Assembly: GCA_004294445.1 (NCBI GenBank)
Contig: REAZ01000025.1
Span: 1 to 61,920 of the forward strand
Source: Cytophagales bacterium
GTDB lineage: Bacteria > Bacteroidota > Bacteroidia > Cytophagales > Thermoflexibacteraceae
DNA: 61,920 nt
Reading direction: 5' to 3'
Numbering within the stretch: the stretch's first letter is position 1; each line of letters starts with the position of its first letter. The position numbers were made by a program, and so were the translations under genes. Positions 17,080 to 25,341 of the stretch are shown in pieces. Under the pieces are notes generated by a model. The model saw only the letters and a program-made list of their open reading frames with translations. It did no database searches and was not told the DNA's origin.

Positions 17080-17496
17080 TTATTTCATCCAAGCCAAGGC
17101 ATCTTCCAAATTGCTAAAAAATCTGGTTTGTAGCTGCTGGGCTTGCGCCTCCTCAAAAGTTTGTTGCAAAGAGATTGCTGCAAAAAAATCTTCTTTGGGT
17201 AGGACAAAGCCTATTTTCTCGATGCGATATGCCAAATATTGAGGCGCAATTACTTCATCATGCCACGCCTGAATGTCTATATCCATGGTAAAATGACCTT
17301 TTTGACTGTTTGTAAGAAAGCCCAAAAGTCCGTATTTTGTGCTATATTCGCTTATATAGGCTACGAAGTCAATAATATGTTTTTTAAATTCTTCTCTATC
17401 CATACTCTTGGCTTTTTTTGACCACTCAGCATAGAGGATATTAAGGTCTTCTCGGTAATAAACATCGATATAGTCTGTAGATAAAATTAGTTTCAT
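17080..17496 (-). CDS. Small cytosolic protein, possibly STAS/SpoIIAA-like
   Basis: I start at the ATG at 17496 (MKLILSTDYIDVYYRED), because the longer frame reads through an AT-rich non-coding stretch. The 138-residue product has alternating strands and helices (NILYAEWSKKAKSMDREEFKKHI, then GLLGFLTNSQKGHFTMDIDIQAWHDEVIAP and ENLEDALAWMK-like ending). That layout is reminiscent of STAS/SEC14-like regulators in Bacteroidetes. There is no catalytic motif. It is divergently placed from the desaturase gene, about 150 bases away. The identity is a guess. Confidence 0.5.
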   Translation of the reverse strand: MKLILSTDYIDVYYREDLNILYAEWSKKAKSMDREEFKKHIIDFVAYISEYSTKYGLLGFLTNSQKGHFTMDIDIQAWHDEVIAPQYLAYRIEKIGFVLPKEDFFAAISLQQTFEEAQAQQLQTRFFSNLEDALAWMK

Positions 17497-17617
17497 AGCT
17501 TTTTTATTATTGTGTTTGCCAAAGTAAAGCAAAAATAAATGAAAAATTAAAAATGCTTTGTTAAAATAAATATTTCGAAAATATACCGCAAATTCACTAA
17601 CATTGTAATTATACACT

Positions 17618-17625
17618 TACTTTTG
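17618..17625 (+). promoter_or_regulatory. -7 box TACTTTTG upstream of the desaturase
   Basis: TACTTTTG fits TAnnTTTG and lies 24 bases before the ATG at 17650. No good -33 box is visible. Confidence 0.5.
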
Positions 17626-17649
17626 TATTGAAAATAAACTTAAAAGAAA

Positions 17650-18777
17650 ATGTCAGAGCAAACAACCTCCAAAGCACAAATTCGATTTACCAATCAGGTA
17701 GATAAAAATGCTTTTTATGCCACACTTCGCCGTAGGGTAGATGGCTATTTCAAAGAAAATAATATCTCCAAACACGCTAATAAGACTATGATAATCAAAT
17801 CTATAGTGCTTATTAGTATGTATATAGTTCCTTTTATCGCACTGCTTTATTTTACGCCCACTTTTGGCATTGCATTGGCTCTTTGGGCAATCATGGGCTT
17901 TGGGATAGCAGGTATAGGAATGGGCGTAATGCACGATGCCAATCATGGTGCCTATTCGTCTAACCCACTGATAAACAAAATTATGGGGCATACGCTCAAT
18001 ATTGCTGGAGGGGCAGTGCTGAATTGGAAGTTACAGCACAATGTTTTGCACCATACCTACACCAATATTACACACATGGACGATGACATGGAAGACAAAT
18101 TGGTGCTAAAATTTTCTCCTCATACGCAGGTCAAGCCCCATCATCAGTTCCAATTTATTTATGCTTTTTTCTTTTATGGAATCCTCACTTTGTATTGGGT
18201 ATTAGCAAAAGATTTTGTTCAGTATTTCAAATTTACAAACAACGGGGTAAATAAAAACACTAAGAAAGAAAATGCTATTTTCCTCCTTAGCCTCATTGCG
18301 GATAAGGCAACTTATTTCTTTGTAATTTTGGGCGTACCAACTTTATTTTTTAATATTCCTTTCGGGCAATCTGTTGCCGGCTTTGTACTGATGCATTTCA
18401 TTGCAGGAATAGTAATGACTGTTATTTTTCAGTTGGCACATAGCGTAGAAGGCACTACGCACCCCTTGCCAAATGCAAATGGCGTAATAGAAAACGATTG
18501 GGCTATTCATCAGATGGAAACAACGGTGGATTTTGCTCCTGATAATCAGTTGCTATCTTGGTATGTAGGTGGGCTTAACTATCAGGTAGAGCATCATTTG
18601 TTCCCTACTATTTGTCACGTACACTATCCGCAAATAGCACCTATAGTAGCAGCAACCGCCAAAGAGTTTGGCGTTTCTTACCAAGTAAATCATGATTTTG
18701 GAAAAGCACTCAAAGCACACATCGATTTTCTGTACAGAGTTGGTCATTTGCCTTCGCTCAACGAGGCATTAGGATAG
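17650..18777 (+). CDS. Membrane fatty acid desaturase (front-end type)
   Basis: A 375-residue membrane di-iron desaturase. All three histidine boxes are intact: HDANHG (about residue 95), HNVLHHTYTN (about 130) and QVEHH (about 313), the last being the front-end type seen in delta-6 and acyl-lipid desaturases. Four hydrophobic segments flank the boxes. It introduces a double bond into acyl chains of membrane lipid or acyl-CoA, using electrons from ferredoxin or cytochrome b5; no fused cytochrome b5 domain is present. Probably adjusts membrane fluidity. Own promoter and terminator. Confidence 0.9.
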   Translation: MSEQTTSKAQIRFTNQVDKNAFYATLRRRVDGYFKENNISKHANKTMIIKSIVLISMYIVPFIALLYFTPTFGIALALWAIMGFGIAGIGMGVMHDANHGAYSSNPLINKIMGHTLNIAGGAVLNWKLQHNVLHHTYTNITHMDDDMEDKLVLKFSPHTQVKPHHQFQFIYAFFFYGILTLYWVLAKDFVQYFKFTNNGVNKNTKKENAIFLLSLIADKATYFFVILGVPTLFFNIPFGQSVAGFVLMHFIAGIVMTVIFQLAHSVEGTTHPLPNANGVIENDWAIHQMETTVDFAPDNQLLSWYVGGLNYQVEHHLFPTICHVHYPQIAPIVAATAKEFGVSYQVNHDFGKALKAHIDFLYRVGHLPSLNEALG

Positions 18778-18804
18778 TATATTAATTTACTAAGAGATTT
18801 AGAG

Positions 18805-18839
18805 AAGTTCGCCAAAATAAATTCTATTTCGGCGAACTT
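18805..18839. terminator. Bidirectional terminator between desaturase and trpE
   Basis: AAGTTCGCC at 18805-18813 pairs with GGCGAACTT at 18831-18839; A-rich and T-rich flanks allow termination on both strands. Confidence 0.8.
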
Positions 18840-18843
18840 TTCC

Positions 18844-20268
18844 CTACCAAGTGCTTGATAGTTCTTGTGCCATCTGCACAGCAGTTCTCAAAGCCCTCAA
18901 TTTATTATTTACCTCCTCCAATTCGCTCTTTTCGTCTGACTTAGCTACTATTCCTGCTCCCGCTTGGTAGTGCAGCGTATTGTTTTTGCTAAGGAAAGAC
19001 CGAATCATGATGGCTTGGTTAAAATCGCCGTTGAATCCCATAAAACCAATGCAACCACCATAATATGAGCGACTTACATTTTCATATTTGTCAATGAGTT
19101 GCATCGCCTTGTGCTTGGGTGCGCCCGAAAGTGTCCCTGCGGGAAAAGTATCAGCAACAATCTGCACCGCACTGTCTTGATTTTTTAGCTCTCCTTTGAT
19201 GGTAGAAACCAAGTGAATGACATGAGAAAAATATTGAATTTCTTTGAAGGTAGTAACTTGCACATTTTCACAATGCTTGCTCAAATCGTTCCTTGCCAAA
19301 TCTACAAGCATGATATGTTCTGCATTTTCTTTGGGGTCTTGCAGCAGTGATTGGGCTGCCTCTGCATCTTGCAAGTCGTTGCCTGTCCGCTTAAAAGTTC
19401 CTGCAATTGGGTAAATAGCAGCTTTGTTATCCTTGATAGCAAGTTGCGTTTCGGGCGAGGATCCAAAAATTTTGAAACTGCCATAGTCAAAATAAAATAA
19501 ATACGGCGAAGGATTAATAGAACGCAATGCACGATATACATTGAAGTCATCACCCTCAAATTTTCGTTGGAAACGCCGAGAAAGTACAATTTGGAACACA
19601 TCTCCTATTCTGCAATGATGCTTGCCCTTGCTCACTAAGTCCATATAGGCTTCGTTGGTAAGATTTGAACTTTCCTCTCCATTAAGCGAGAAGTGGAAAG
19701 AGGAAAAATTCTTATTGCGAATGAGTGTTTCTATTTGTGGGATTTTGCTTTCGTCGTCCTTGCCCGCTAGCTGATGCTCAAAAATATGTAACTCATTGTT
19801 AAAGTGATTAATAGCAATGACAAAGCGAAAAACTTGGTAGCAGACCAGAGGAATACCTAAGTTGGAATCGCCTTTTTCTTCGAGTGCTACATCTTCGTAA
19901 TACTGTACTGCATTATACGCCATATAGCCGAATAAACCATTGTTAATGAACTTATTAGTTTTTAAATCAGATTCAAAAGAGCGTGCAAAATCTCCCAATG
20001 CTTGCACTACTTCCTTCTTTTCCGAAATTGCTTTTTTTTCTTCGCTCCCATCTGGAAATTGCCTAATTATTTGGTTGTTACTTACCTCAAACTTAGCGAT
20101 AGGCTCGCAACAGATATAAGTAAAAGCATTTTCGTTACCATGATAGTCCGAACTTTCCAAAAGCAGGGCATTGATATACTTGTCCCTCAATTTGAGGTAG
20201 ATACTTACGGGCGTAAAAGTATCCGCCAATAGTTTTTTGCTTTGTGTTTGTAGTTTAAATGTTTTCAT
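18844..20268 (-). CDS. trpE: Anthranilate synthase component I
   Basis: A 474-residue chorismate-using enzyme that, with the TrpG glutaminase, makes anthranilate, the first committed step to tryptophan. The feedback site LLLESS is at residues 35-40. The catalytic half holds GDVFQIVLSRRFQR, INPSPYLFYFDYG, SSPETQL, YPIAGTFKR, DLARNDLSKHCE and AGAGIVAKSDEKSELEEV, the full chorismate-binding signature. Length is normal. It is monocistronic here: no trpG, trpD or trpC follows. A transcription attenuator with a Trp-rich leader peptide precedes it (20301-20422), so expression should rise when charged tRNA-Trp is low. Confidence 0.95.
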   Translation of the reverse strand: MKTFKLQTQSKKLLADTFTPVSIYLKLRDKYINALLLESSDYHGNENAFTYICCEPIAKFEVSNNQIIRQFPDGSEEKKAISEKKEVVQALGDFARSFESDLKTNKFINNGLFGYMAYNAVQYYEDVALEEKGDSNLGIPLVCYQVFRFVIAINHFNNELHIFEHQLAGKDDESKIPQIETLIRNKNFSSFHFSLNGEESSNLTNEAYMDLVSKGKHHCRIGDVFQIVLSRRFQRKFEGDDFNVYRALRSINPSPYLFYFDYGSFKIFGSSPETQLAIKDNKAAIYPIAGTFKRTGNDLQDAEAAQSLLQDPKENAEHIMLVDLARNDLSKHCENVQVTTFKEIQYFSHVIHLVSTIKGELKNQDSAVQIVADTFPAGTLSGAPKHKAMQLIDKYENVSRSYYGGCIGFMGFNGDFNQAIMIRSFLSKNNTLHYQAGAGIVAKSDEKSELEEVNNKLRALRTAVQMAQELSSTW

Positions 20269-20300
20269 TTTTTGATGATTATTTTATAAAAATAAAAAAA

Positions 20301-20326
20301 AGGCTTACTGTTCGAACAGTAAGCCT
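20301..20326 (-). terminator. Attenuator terminator hairpin upstream of trpE
   Basis: AGGCTTACTG..CAGTAAGCCT forms a perfect 26-base palindrome followed on the minus strand by seven T. It lies 33 bases before the trpE start and after the leader peptide stop, so it is a transcription attenuator, not a terminator of an upstream gene. Confidence 0.9.
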
Positions 20327-20362
20327 CTGTATATTAGATACTTTTGGGCAATAATTTCCTGT

Positions 20363-20422
20363 TCACAATAGTTTGCTACTGTGCCACCAAGCCAATTTGC
20401 CAAAAGTATGATGTTGTTTCAT
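20363..20422 (-). CDS. trpL: trp leader peptide with tandem Trp codons
   Basis: A 19-codon reading frame, MKQHHTFGKLAWWHSSKLL, ends at TGA 20363 on the strand of trpE. Two adjacent TGG codons occupy 20384-20389. Immediately after them CACAGTA (20377-20383) can pair with TATTGTG (20364-20370) to give a pause hairpin (one G-U pair). The next bases, GAACAG in the TGTGAACAGG segment, can pair with CTGTTC in the 5' arm of the terminator to give the antiterminator. This is the enterobacterial-style arrangement. A ribosome stalled on the TGG pair would cover CACAGTA and favour the antiterminator. AGGAAAAACGAA precedes the ATG as a weak ribosome-binding region. Confidence 0.85.
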   Translation of the reverse strand: MKQHHTFGKLAWWHSSKLL

Positions 20423-20530
20423 TTCGTTTTTCCTAAATTTTCATTTATTCTCCCTGCAAAGCAAGTAATCTAAAGCTAAATTTGCAAGAAATACTCGAAA
20501 TTTAATCTTGCTACCAAGGATTATTCTTTT

Positions 20531-22054
20531 CTACCTTACTATCATCATTCGCTTCGTAACTCGCTGGTCATCTGCCTGAATAGAATACAAATAAATACCA
20601 TCTGCTAAGTTATTATCTTGAAAATCAAAGCTATAGTAGCCATCATCTTGCAAACCCTGCGAAATGGAAGTGAGTTCTCTGCCGAGCATATCCATCACTA
20701 CAAATCTTACCTCTGCTTTGCGAGTGAGGTTGTATTCGATTTTTGTTGTTTGCGAGAATGGATTAGGATAGTTTTGTACCAATTCTATCAGATTCGTACT
20801 TGGCTTTGGTGCTTTTACATTTCTGAAAATACTGTATTTCTCAAAATCCTTATTGAGAATACCTTTTGCATCATTTTTTGCCAATCCAAAATAATCTTGC
20901 AAGATAGTAGAATAGACAGATTTGAAATCGTGTTGGTGTTTTATATCTCCATTATTATCCAAATCGGTAAGGGAGGGATTTTTGCCCAAAGTCCCCGACT
21001 TCACTGTTTGTCCAATGATAAACATTGGTGCAGCACTGCCATGGTCAGTTCCTGCACTCCCGTTTTCTTTCACGCGTCTGCCAAACTCTGAAAAAGTCAT
21101 CAAGGCGACCTTATCGGCAATGCCTAAGAGTTCAATATCTTTTTGGAAAGCTGCTATTGCTTCTGTGAGTGTTTTGAGCAGGTTTGCATGAGCAGGAAGT
21201 TGCTGTGCGTGTGTATCAAATCCGCCTATAGTTGTCAGATAGACAGGCGTTTCCATGCCTCCTGCTACCAAATCTGCCACTATGGATAGCTGTCTTCCTA
21301 AACTTGTATTAGGGTACGTTACCTTGTTTTGTACCTTATCAGCTGTACTCTTAATTACGTTGGCATACTTAATAGAGTTGGCTGCAATTTGCTTGAGGTA
21401 TTTGAGTTCATCGCCTGCAAGGGTGGCGGGCGGTGGGTCGTTATCTGCCATGCTACCGCTTACTAACTGGAAGAAGGCGTTTGGCGTATCAAAGGCTATG
21501 CTTGTGGGGCCTGTGGGACTTTGCAAAAGCATAGACTCCGTAGAGCCTAACTCTATTGCCATTGGGTGCTTGGGCGATTGGCTCGGAAATTCTGGGAAAG
21601 AATGGGAAAGAAACCTGCCGAGCCAGCCATCAAAAAGAAATTCATCAGAGTTAGAGGCTGAAAGCCAAATATCAGTAGAGCGAAAGTGCGAACGGTTCTG
21701 ATTCTCATAGCCGACACTTTGCATTATTTTCATTTTCCCGCCTTCATACAATTCCTTAAAACTGCCCATAGAGGGGTGAAAACCCATGTTATTATCTAAG
21801 CGAAGCACTTGGGCTTTGGGAATAGCAATTTGGGGGCGACTGTTGTAATAAAGACTGTCTTCGAAAGGAATAAGCGTGTTTAGCCCGTCATTGCCACCTG
21901 TAAGTTGCACCAATACCAATACTTTTCCATTCGTGCTTTGCACATCTAAAAGTAATGGGTGTGCAAAAGCCCTGAGCTGTATGCCCCCCAAACCGACTGC
22001 TACCGAGCCAGAAAGTAGGCTAAATTGATTGAGAAATGCTCGTCTGTTTATCAT
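20531..22054 (-). CDS. DUF1501 family exported protein with type IX sorting domain
   Basis: A 507-residue exported protein. The N-terminus MINRRAFLNQF plus a hydrophobic stretch is Tat-like (RR pair). The DUF1501 sulfatase-like body shows LVQLTGGNDGLNTLIP, the MTFSEFGRRVKENGSAGTDHG motif (residues about 315-335) and FDTHAQQ. The last 80 residues (NYPNPFSQTTKIEYNL to TKRMMIVR) are a type IX sorting domain. Function of DUF1501 is not established. It is encoded nine bases after the DUF1800 gene, a pairing conserved in many Bacteroidetes and Planctomycetes, so the two products probably act together outside the cytosol. Confidence 0.88.
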   Translation of the reverse strand: MINRRAFLNQFSLLSGSVAVGLGGIQLRAFAHPLLLDVQSTNGKVLVLVQLTGGNDGLNTLIPFEDSLYYNSRPQIAIPKAQVLRLDNNMGFHPSMGSFKELYEGGKMKIMQSVGYENQNRSHFRSTDIWLSASNSDEFLFDGWLGRFLSHSFPEFPSQSPKHPMAIELGSTESMLLQSPTGPTSIAFDTPNAFFQLVSGSMADNDPPPATLAGDELKYLKQIAANSIKYANVIKSTADKVQNKVTYPNTSLGRQLSIVADLVAGGMETPVYLTTIGGFDTHAQQLPAHANLLKTLTEAIAAFQKDIELLGIADKVALMTFSEFGRRVKENGSAGTDHGSAAPMFIIGQTVKSGTLGKNPSLTDLDNNGDIKHQHDFKSVYSTILQDYFGLAKNDAKGILNKDFEKYSIFRNVKAPKPSTNLIELVQNYPNPFSQTTKIEYNLTRKAEVRFVVMDMLGRELTSISQGLQDDGYYSFDFQDNNLADGIYLYSIQADDQRVTKRMMIVR

Positions 22055-22063
22055 TTTTTTCTT

Positions 22064-23431
22064 TTAACAAAGTTGATATTCGGGTGTTCGCATTAGCGTT
22101 CTGAAAAATTGCTGTATCCTTTGCTCTGCTTGTGGTGTATTTGTTGTCCAATTGGCTACCGTAGTTCCACTCAAGAGCGTAGTCAGAAGGCTTTCCTGCC
22201 TTTGCTTGCTAATTGGGAATTGGTACATTAAGTCCACAATATCTTGTACGAACTGTACTGCATTTTCCGCACTTTTATAGCTCCTTGCATACGATAACAT
22301 AGGCAAACGCGAGGCAGTAGCTACGCCATTGGCTTTACGGTTATTTATGATGGCATCTGTATATTGGTTGCGGAGTGGGTACGAAGTGGTACTTATCCAA
22401 TTTCTTTGTCCTTGCCACCCTTTTACGTTTGGCGGGTCGAAAAGAACTTGCTGCAACGGACTCGCAGCCTCACGCATATAGTTTGTATCCGCGTTAGCAA
22501 TATCAAAGTATTTGACCGTACCCACCAAAAGCTCTACTGGCGATTTTATTTTTACCCCTATAAATTCAGGTTTGTAGAAATGTTCTGATTTAAAAAGGAA
22601 AGAAAGTAATGGCTTGATATTGTAATCATTATTTCTAAATACATTTGCCATTTGAGTAATAAAATTTTCATCAGGTGTGGCATATACAAACTCTTTATAA
22701 AGTTTTCTGCATAGAAATTTGGCTGTTTCTTCTTTGTTAAAAATAATGTTTATGATTTCCTCATAACCAAAATTTCCTGTTTGTCCCATGAAAGTTTTAT
22801 TCGTGTTATCGAAACGATTTCTATTCAACACGCTTTTTATACCATTGTCATAGTTATTTTGCCAGCCTGTAAGCGAGCGAGCAGCCTCCTTCACGTCTGT
22901 TTCTGTATAATGACCAATGCCAATGGTAAAAAGTTCTAATAGCTCGCGCCCGTAGTTTTCGTTAGGCGCGTTTCTATTATTTAGTTGCCCATCTAAATAA
23001 ATAAGCATAGCAGGGTCAATAGTAACCAGTTTGGTGAGTTGCTTGAAATTACCAAAAGCATTATCTCTGAAAAGCTTGTTTTGTAGGTGAAGTATCTGCG
23101 GAAAATTTACCTTTTCGTATTCCGATACGTAATGATTGTGCCAAAATAACACCATCTTCTCTCTCATCGAAGTCCCCTCATTTGCCATTAGCCCAAACCA
23201 CCAAGCAATCATTTCCCTATTCCTTTCTCCATTAGGGGCATTTGGGTCAGGCTTGTCATTTAGCCATGTCCATGCGGCGGGTATTGGTGGAGCAGCTACA
23301 TTTGCTAATAGGAAGTTATCCACAAAATTTTCCAATGAAGTGGATAGAGCTGTTTCTAAATTTTTTCTGCTGTACCCAAACAAAGCCCTTGCAAGCAAAT
23401 GTTTGGCGTTAGTTTGATTCCACACAGGCAT
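22064..23431 (-). CDS. DUF1800 family protein, partner of DUF1501
   Basis: A 455-residue protein. DUF1800 features seen are HLLARALFGYSRKNLE near the N-terminus, FWHNHYVSEYEKV, NENYGRELLELFTIGIGHYTETDV (about residues 165-190), FLCRKLYKEFVYATP and NVKGWQGQRNWISTTSY. No signal peptide is evident from the ATG at 23431. It is the first gene of a two-gene operon with DUF1501. The biochemical function of the family is unknown; I assign none. Confidence 0.87.
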   Translation of the reverse strand: MPVWNQTNAKHLLARALFGYSRKNLETALSTSLENFVDNFLLANVAAPPIPAAWTWLNDKPDPNAPNGERNREMIAWWFGLMANEGTSMREKMVLFWHNHYVSEYEKVNFPQILHLQNKLFRDNAFGNFKQLTKLVTIDPAMLIYLDGQLNNRNAPNENYGRELLELFTIGIGHYTETDVKEAARSLTGWQNNYDNGIKSVLNRNRFDNTNKTFMGQTGNFGYEEIINIIFNKEETAKFLCRKLYKEFVYATPDENFITQMANVFRNNDYNIKPLLSFLFKSEHFYKPEFIGVKIKSPVELLVGTVKYFDIANADTNYMREAASPLQQVLFDPPNVKGWQGQRNWISTTSYPLRNQYTDAIINNRKANGVATASRLPMLSYARSYKSAENAVQFVQDIVDLMYQFPISKQRQESLLTTLLSGTTVANWTTNTPQAEQRIQQFFRTLMRTPEYQLC

Positions 23432-23535
23432 ATTTTCAGAAATTTATATGATTTTAAAATAATCAGACAATAAAATTTATTGCGAATATCATTTGTTTGA
23501 ACGAAAAAAAGCATAAAAAGCTTAAATAAAACTGA

Positions 23536-24108
23536 TTAGGTAAGAGATATTCTTTTAGCTATTACCTCATGGATTTTTTGGAATAGCTTGAGCGGGTGCA
23601 GTGTTCGCCAATTTACTGTTTCCAATGAGCCACCAAAATTGATGTAAAAATCAATCCTATATTTCGTCCACTCCTCTAATATAAAATCTCTGAACCCAAT
23701 AGCTGTAATCCAGCCATCTTCCACATCTTCGAACCACTCCTCGTAATAACAATCATCATCTCCATGAAAATTTAGCACATTCTCGCCAATAATAATAAAA
23801 TATTTGATACCCTCTTTTATCATATAGTCTATTACATTCCGCTTAAGGTGCATGATGTCATTATGTAAGGTATCATTCCATTCGCCTATTAGCTCTATGA
23901 TAGCTATATTTTGGGCATAATCACAAAACAGTAACTTCAAATAAAGCGTTTCAGAGCCAATCTCGTCCCACGAAGGGTGAATGTAGTAACCATAAATATC
24001 ATTCCGATACATAGAAAAATCATAGCGTTTTCTGAAAAAAGGAGAACGCTTGTCCTGATTAGCAGCATATAATTTTCCCCAACGGGCAAAAGGTTCTATA
24101 TCGTGCAT
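23536..24108 (-). CDS. Uncharacterised cytosolic protein
   Basis: A 190-residue protein; I start at the ATG at 24108 (MHDIEPFARWGKLY), because the two codons before it need a TTG start. It is rich in aromatic and acidic residues (GDDDCYYEEWFEDVEDGW) and has no signal peptide or membrane segment. Similar proteins are, to my recollection, found in Cytophagales. I do not recognise a catalytic motif and give no function. It lies downstream of no obvious operon partner. Confidence 0.7.
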   Translation of the reverse strand: MHDIEPFARWGKLYAANQDKRSPFFRKRYDFSMYRNDIYGYYIHPSWDEIGSETLYLKLLFCDYAQNIAIIELIGEWNDTLHNDIMHLKRNVIDYMIKEGIKYFIIIGENVLNFHGDDDCYYEEWFEDVEDGWITAIGFRDFILEEWTKYRIDFYINFGGSLETVNWRTLHPLKLFQKIHEVIAKRISLT

Positions 24109-24135
24109 AAGCAAAATAAATTATTCGGCATAAAA

Positions 24136-24162
24136 AAAGACTACCTTTTGAGGATAGTCTTT
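24136..24162 (-). terminator. Terminator of the 24188-25141 gene
   Basis: AAAGACTACC at 24136-24145 pairs with GGATAGTCTTT at 24152-24162 (one mismatch), with T-rich flank on the minus strand. Confidence 0.65.
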
Positions 24163-24187
24163 GTTCTATTTTTGTTTGAAAAGGTAT

Positions 24188-25141
24188 TTACTTCTTCTCA
24201 TTAGTGTCTTTTGTAAAGCCGTTTCTCTCCAAAAAGAACTGATAAACTTTTTTGAATTGTTCAGTTCCACCAGAAATTTTGATGGCTTCTTCGTAAGCAT
24301 GGATAGCATCAGCATACAATTCTTTGTCTTCAAAGAAACGAGCCTCTATGAGTTTTCCTAATGCAGTCTGGTTATCTTTGGTAACAGCACCTAATTCTAC
24401 ACTGATTTGCTTGCTTTCTCCTTCTTCGAGACGTACTATAGCATCTCCATCTACTGTAGCTGCGTTTTCCAATTCTTTATTGTCTTTGCTCAACGGAATT
24501 ACTTTGCAAACCAACACACTTTCTTTCATCAACTTAGGATTTGAAGCCAAATCGATAGTTGCTTGCTCTTGCTTAAACTCGTTAGTGTACAAGACCTCGT
24601 CATTCAAGTTGAAAATCTGAACTCTATATCTGTCTATTTGGTCTTGGAAAGCTACATTGTCTTTCACATACCATTTCAACACCAAATTACTGCCGTATAT
24701 TTTAGATCTCTCGGAAGGCAACATAGTTGCTACTGAACCTAAAGCACGCTTGACAGAACCTGTCTTATTCATGTGTTGGAAACGATTTTTGGCTGCAATT
24801 CCTTCGCTACCAGCCTCGGTAAGTTCATCTATTACGAATTTGGCATAGTTGCTCGCCAAACTGCCTGAAGAGTTTGCTTGCGTAGAGAGGTCTTGTACCT
24901 TATAAGAACCTTTCTTGGTGATTTCTAAAGTCTTGCCATTGCTGCAAGCCAACACCAAGTAAGAATCTTCTCCGACATCTAAAGTCTGATTAGCAGTAAG
25001 TTTGCTACCTACTTTCAGAGAAGCTCCTCCTGCTATATTGTGTCCTTTACTGCTCAAAACCTTAAAGGCATAATCTTGCGCAGACACAGTTCCAATAAGC
25101 AAGAAAAACAATGCACAATAAGCAAAAAAATTAGTTTTCAT
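24188..25141 (-). CDS. Secreted FecR-like/regulatory-loop protein preceding nothing but paired with CHASE2 gene
   Basis: A 317-residue protein with a signal peptide (cleavage after about GTVSAQ). Residues 22-75 form a beta-rich module (LKVGSKLTANQTLDVGEDSYLVL then GKTLEITKKGSYKV) resembling the FecR/anti-sigma-type periplasmic domain. A central linker is followed by a beta-sandwich-like part (LVLKWYVKDN, YRVQIFNLNDEVLY) and a final TPR-like helical pair (ARFFEDKELYADAIHAYEEAIKI). It lies 200 bases downstream of the CHASE2 protein gene on the same strand, and such pairs recur in Bacteroidetes and cyanobacteria. A sensory or scaffolding role outside the inner membrane is inferred. Confidence 0.6.
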   Translation of the reverse strand: MKTNFFAYCALFFLLIGTVSAQDYAFKVLSSKGHNIAGGASLKVGSKLTANQTLDVGEDSYLVLACSNGKTLEITKKGSYKVQDLSTQANSSGSLASNYAKFVIDELTEAGSEGIAAKNRFQHMNKTGSVKRALGSVATMLPSERSKIYGSNLVLKWYVKDNVAFQDQIDRYRVQIFNLNDEVLYTNEFKQEQATIDLASNPKLMKESVLVCKVIPLSKDNKELENAATVDGDAIVRLEEGESKQISVELGAVTKDNQTALGKLIEARFFEDKELYADAIHAYEEAIKISGGTEQFKKVYQFFLERNGFTKDTNEKK

Positions 25142-25341
25142 GTTCTGTAGGGATTAATATTAAATAATAACTTAAAGTTTTCAAAGTTCAATTTAATTGT
25201 AAAAAAATAAAACAGTCACCATCATTAACGCAATATGCCGAAAGAAGTTATGTTTTGACTTGTAAACATTAAAAAAAAATATAAAGTTCTTTGTTTTATC
25301 TAATTTTTAATTAAAAAAGTACAAGGAAGGTATCGTTTCAG

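Noticed and set aside
20301..20326. Hairpin as the terminator of the DUF1501 gene
   Set aside because: It lies over 200 bases beyond that stop, after a leader peptide with tandem Trp codons, and directly before trpE, so attenuation fits better.
20269..20530. T-box element upstream of trpE
   Set aside because: No T-box sequence or specifier-loop structure seen; the Trp-rich reading frame explains the control.
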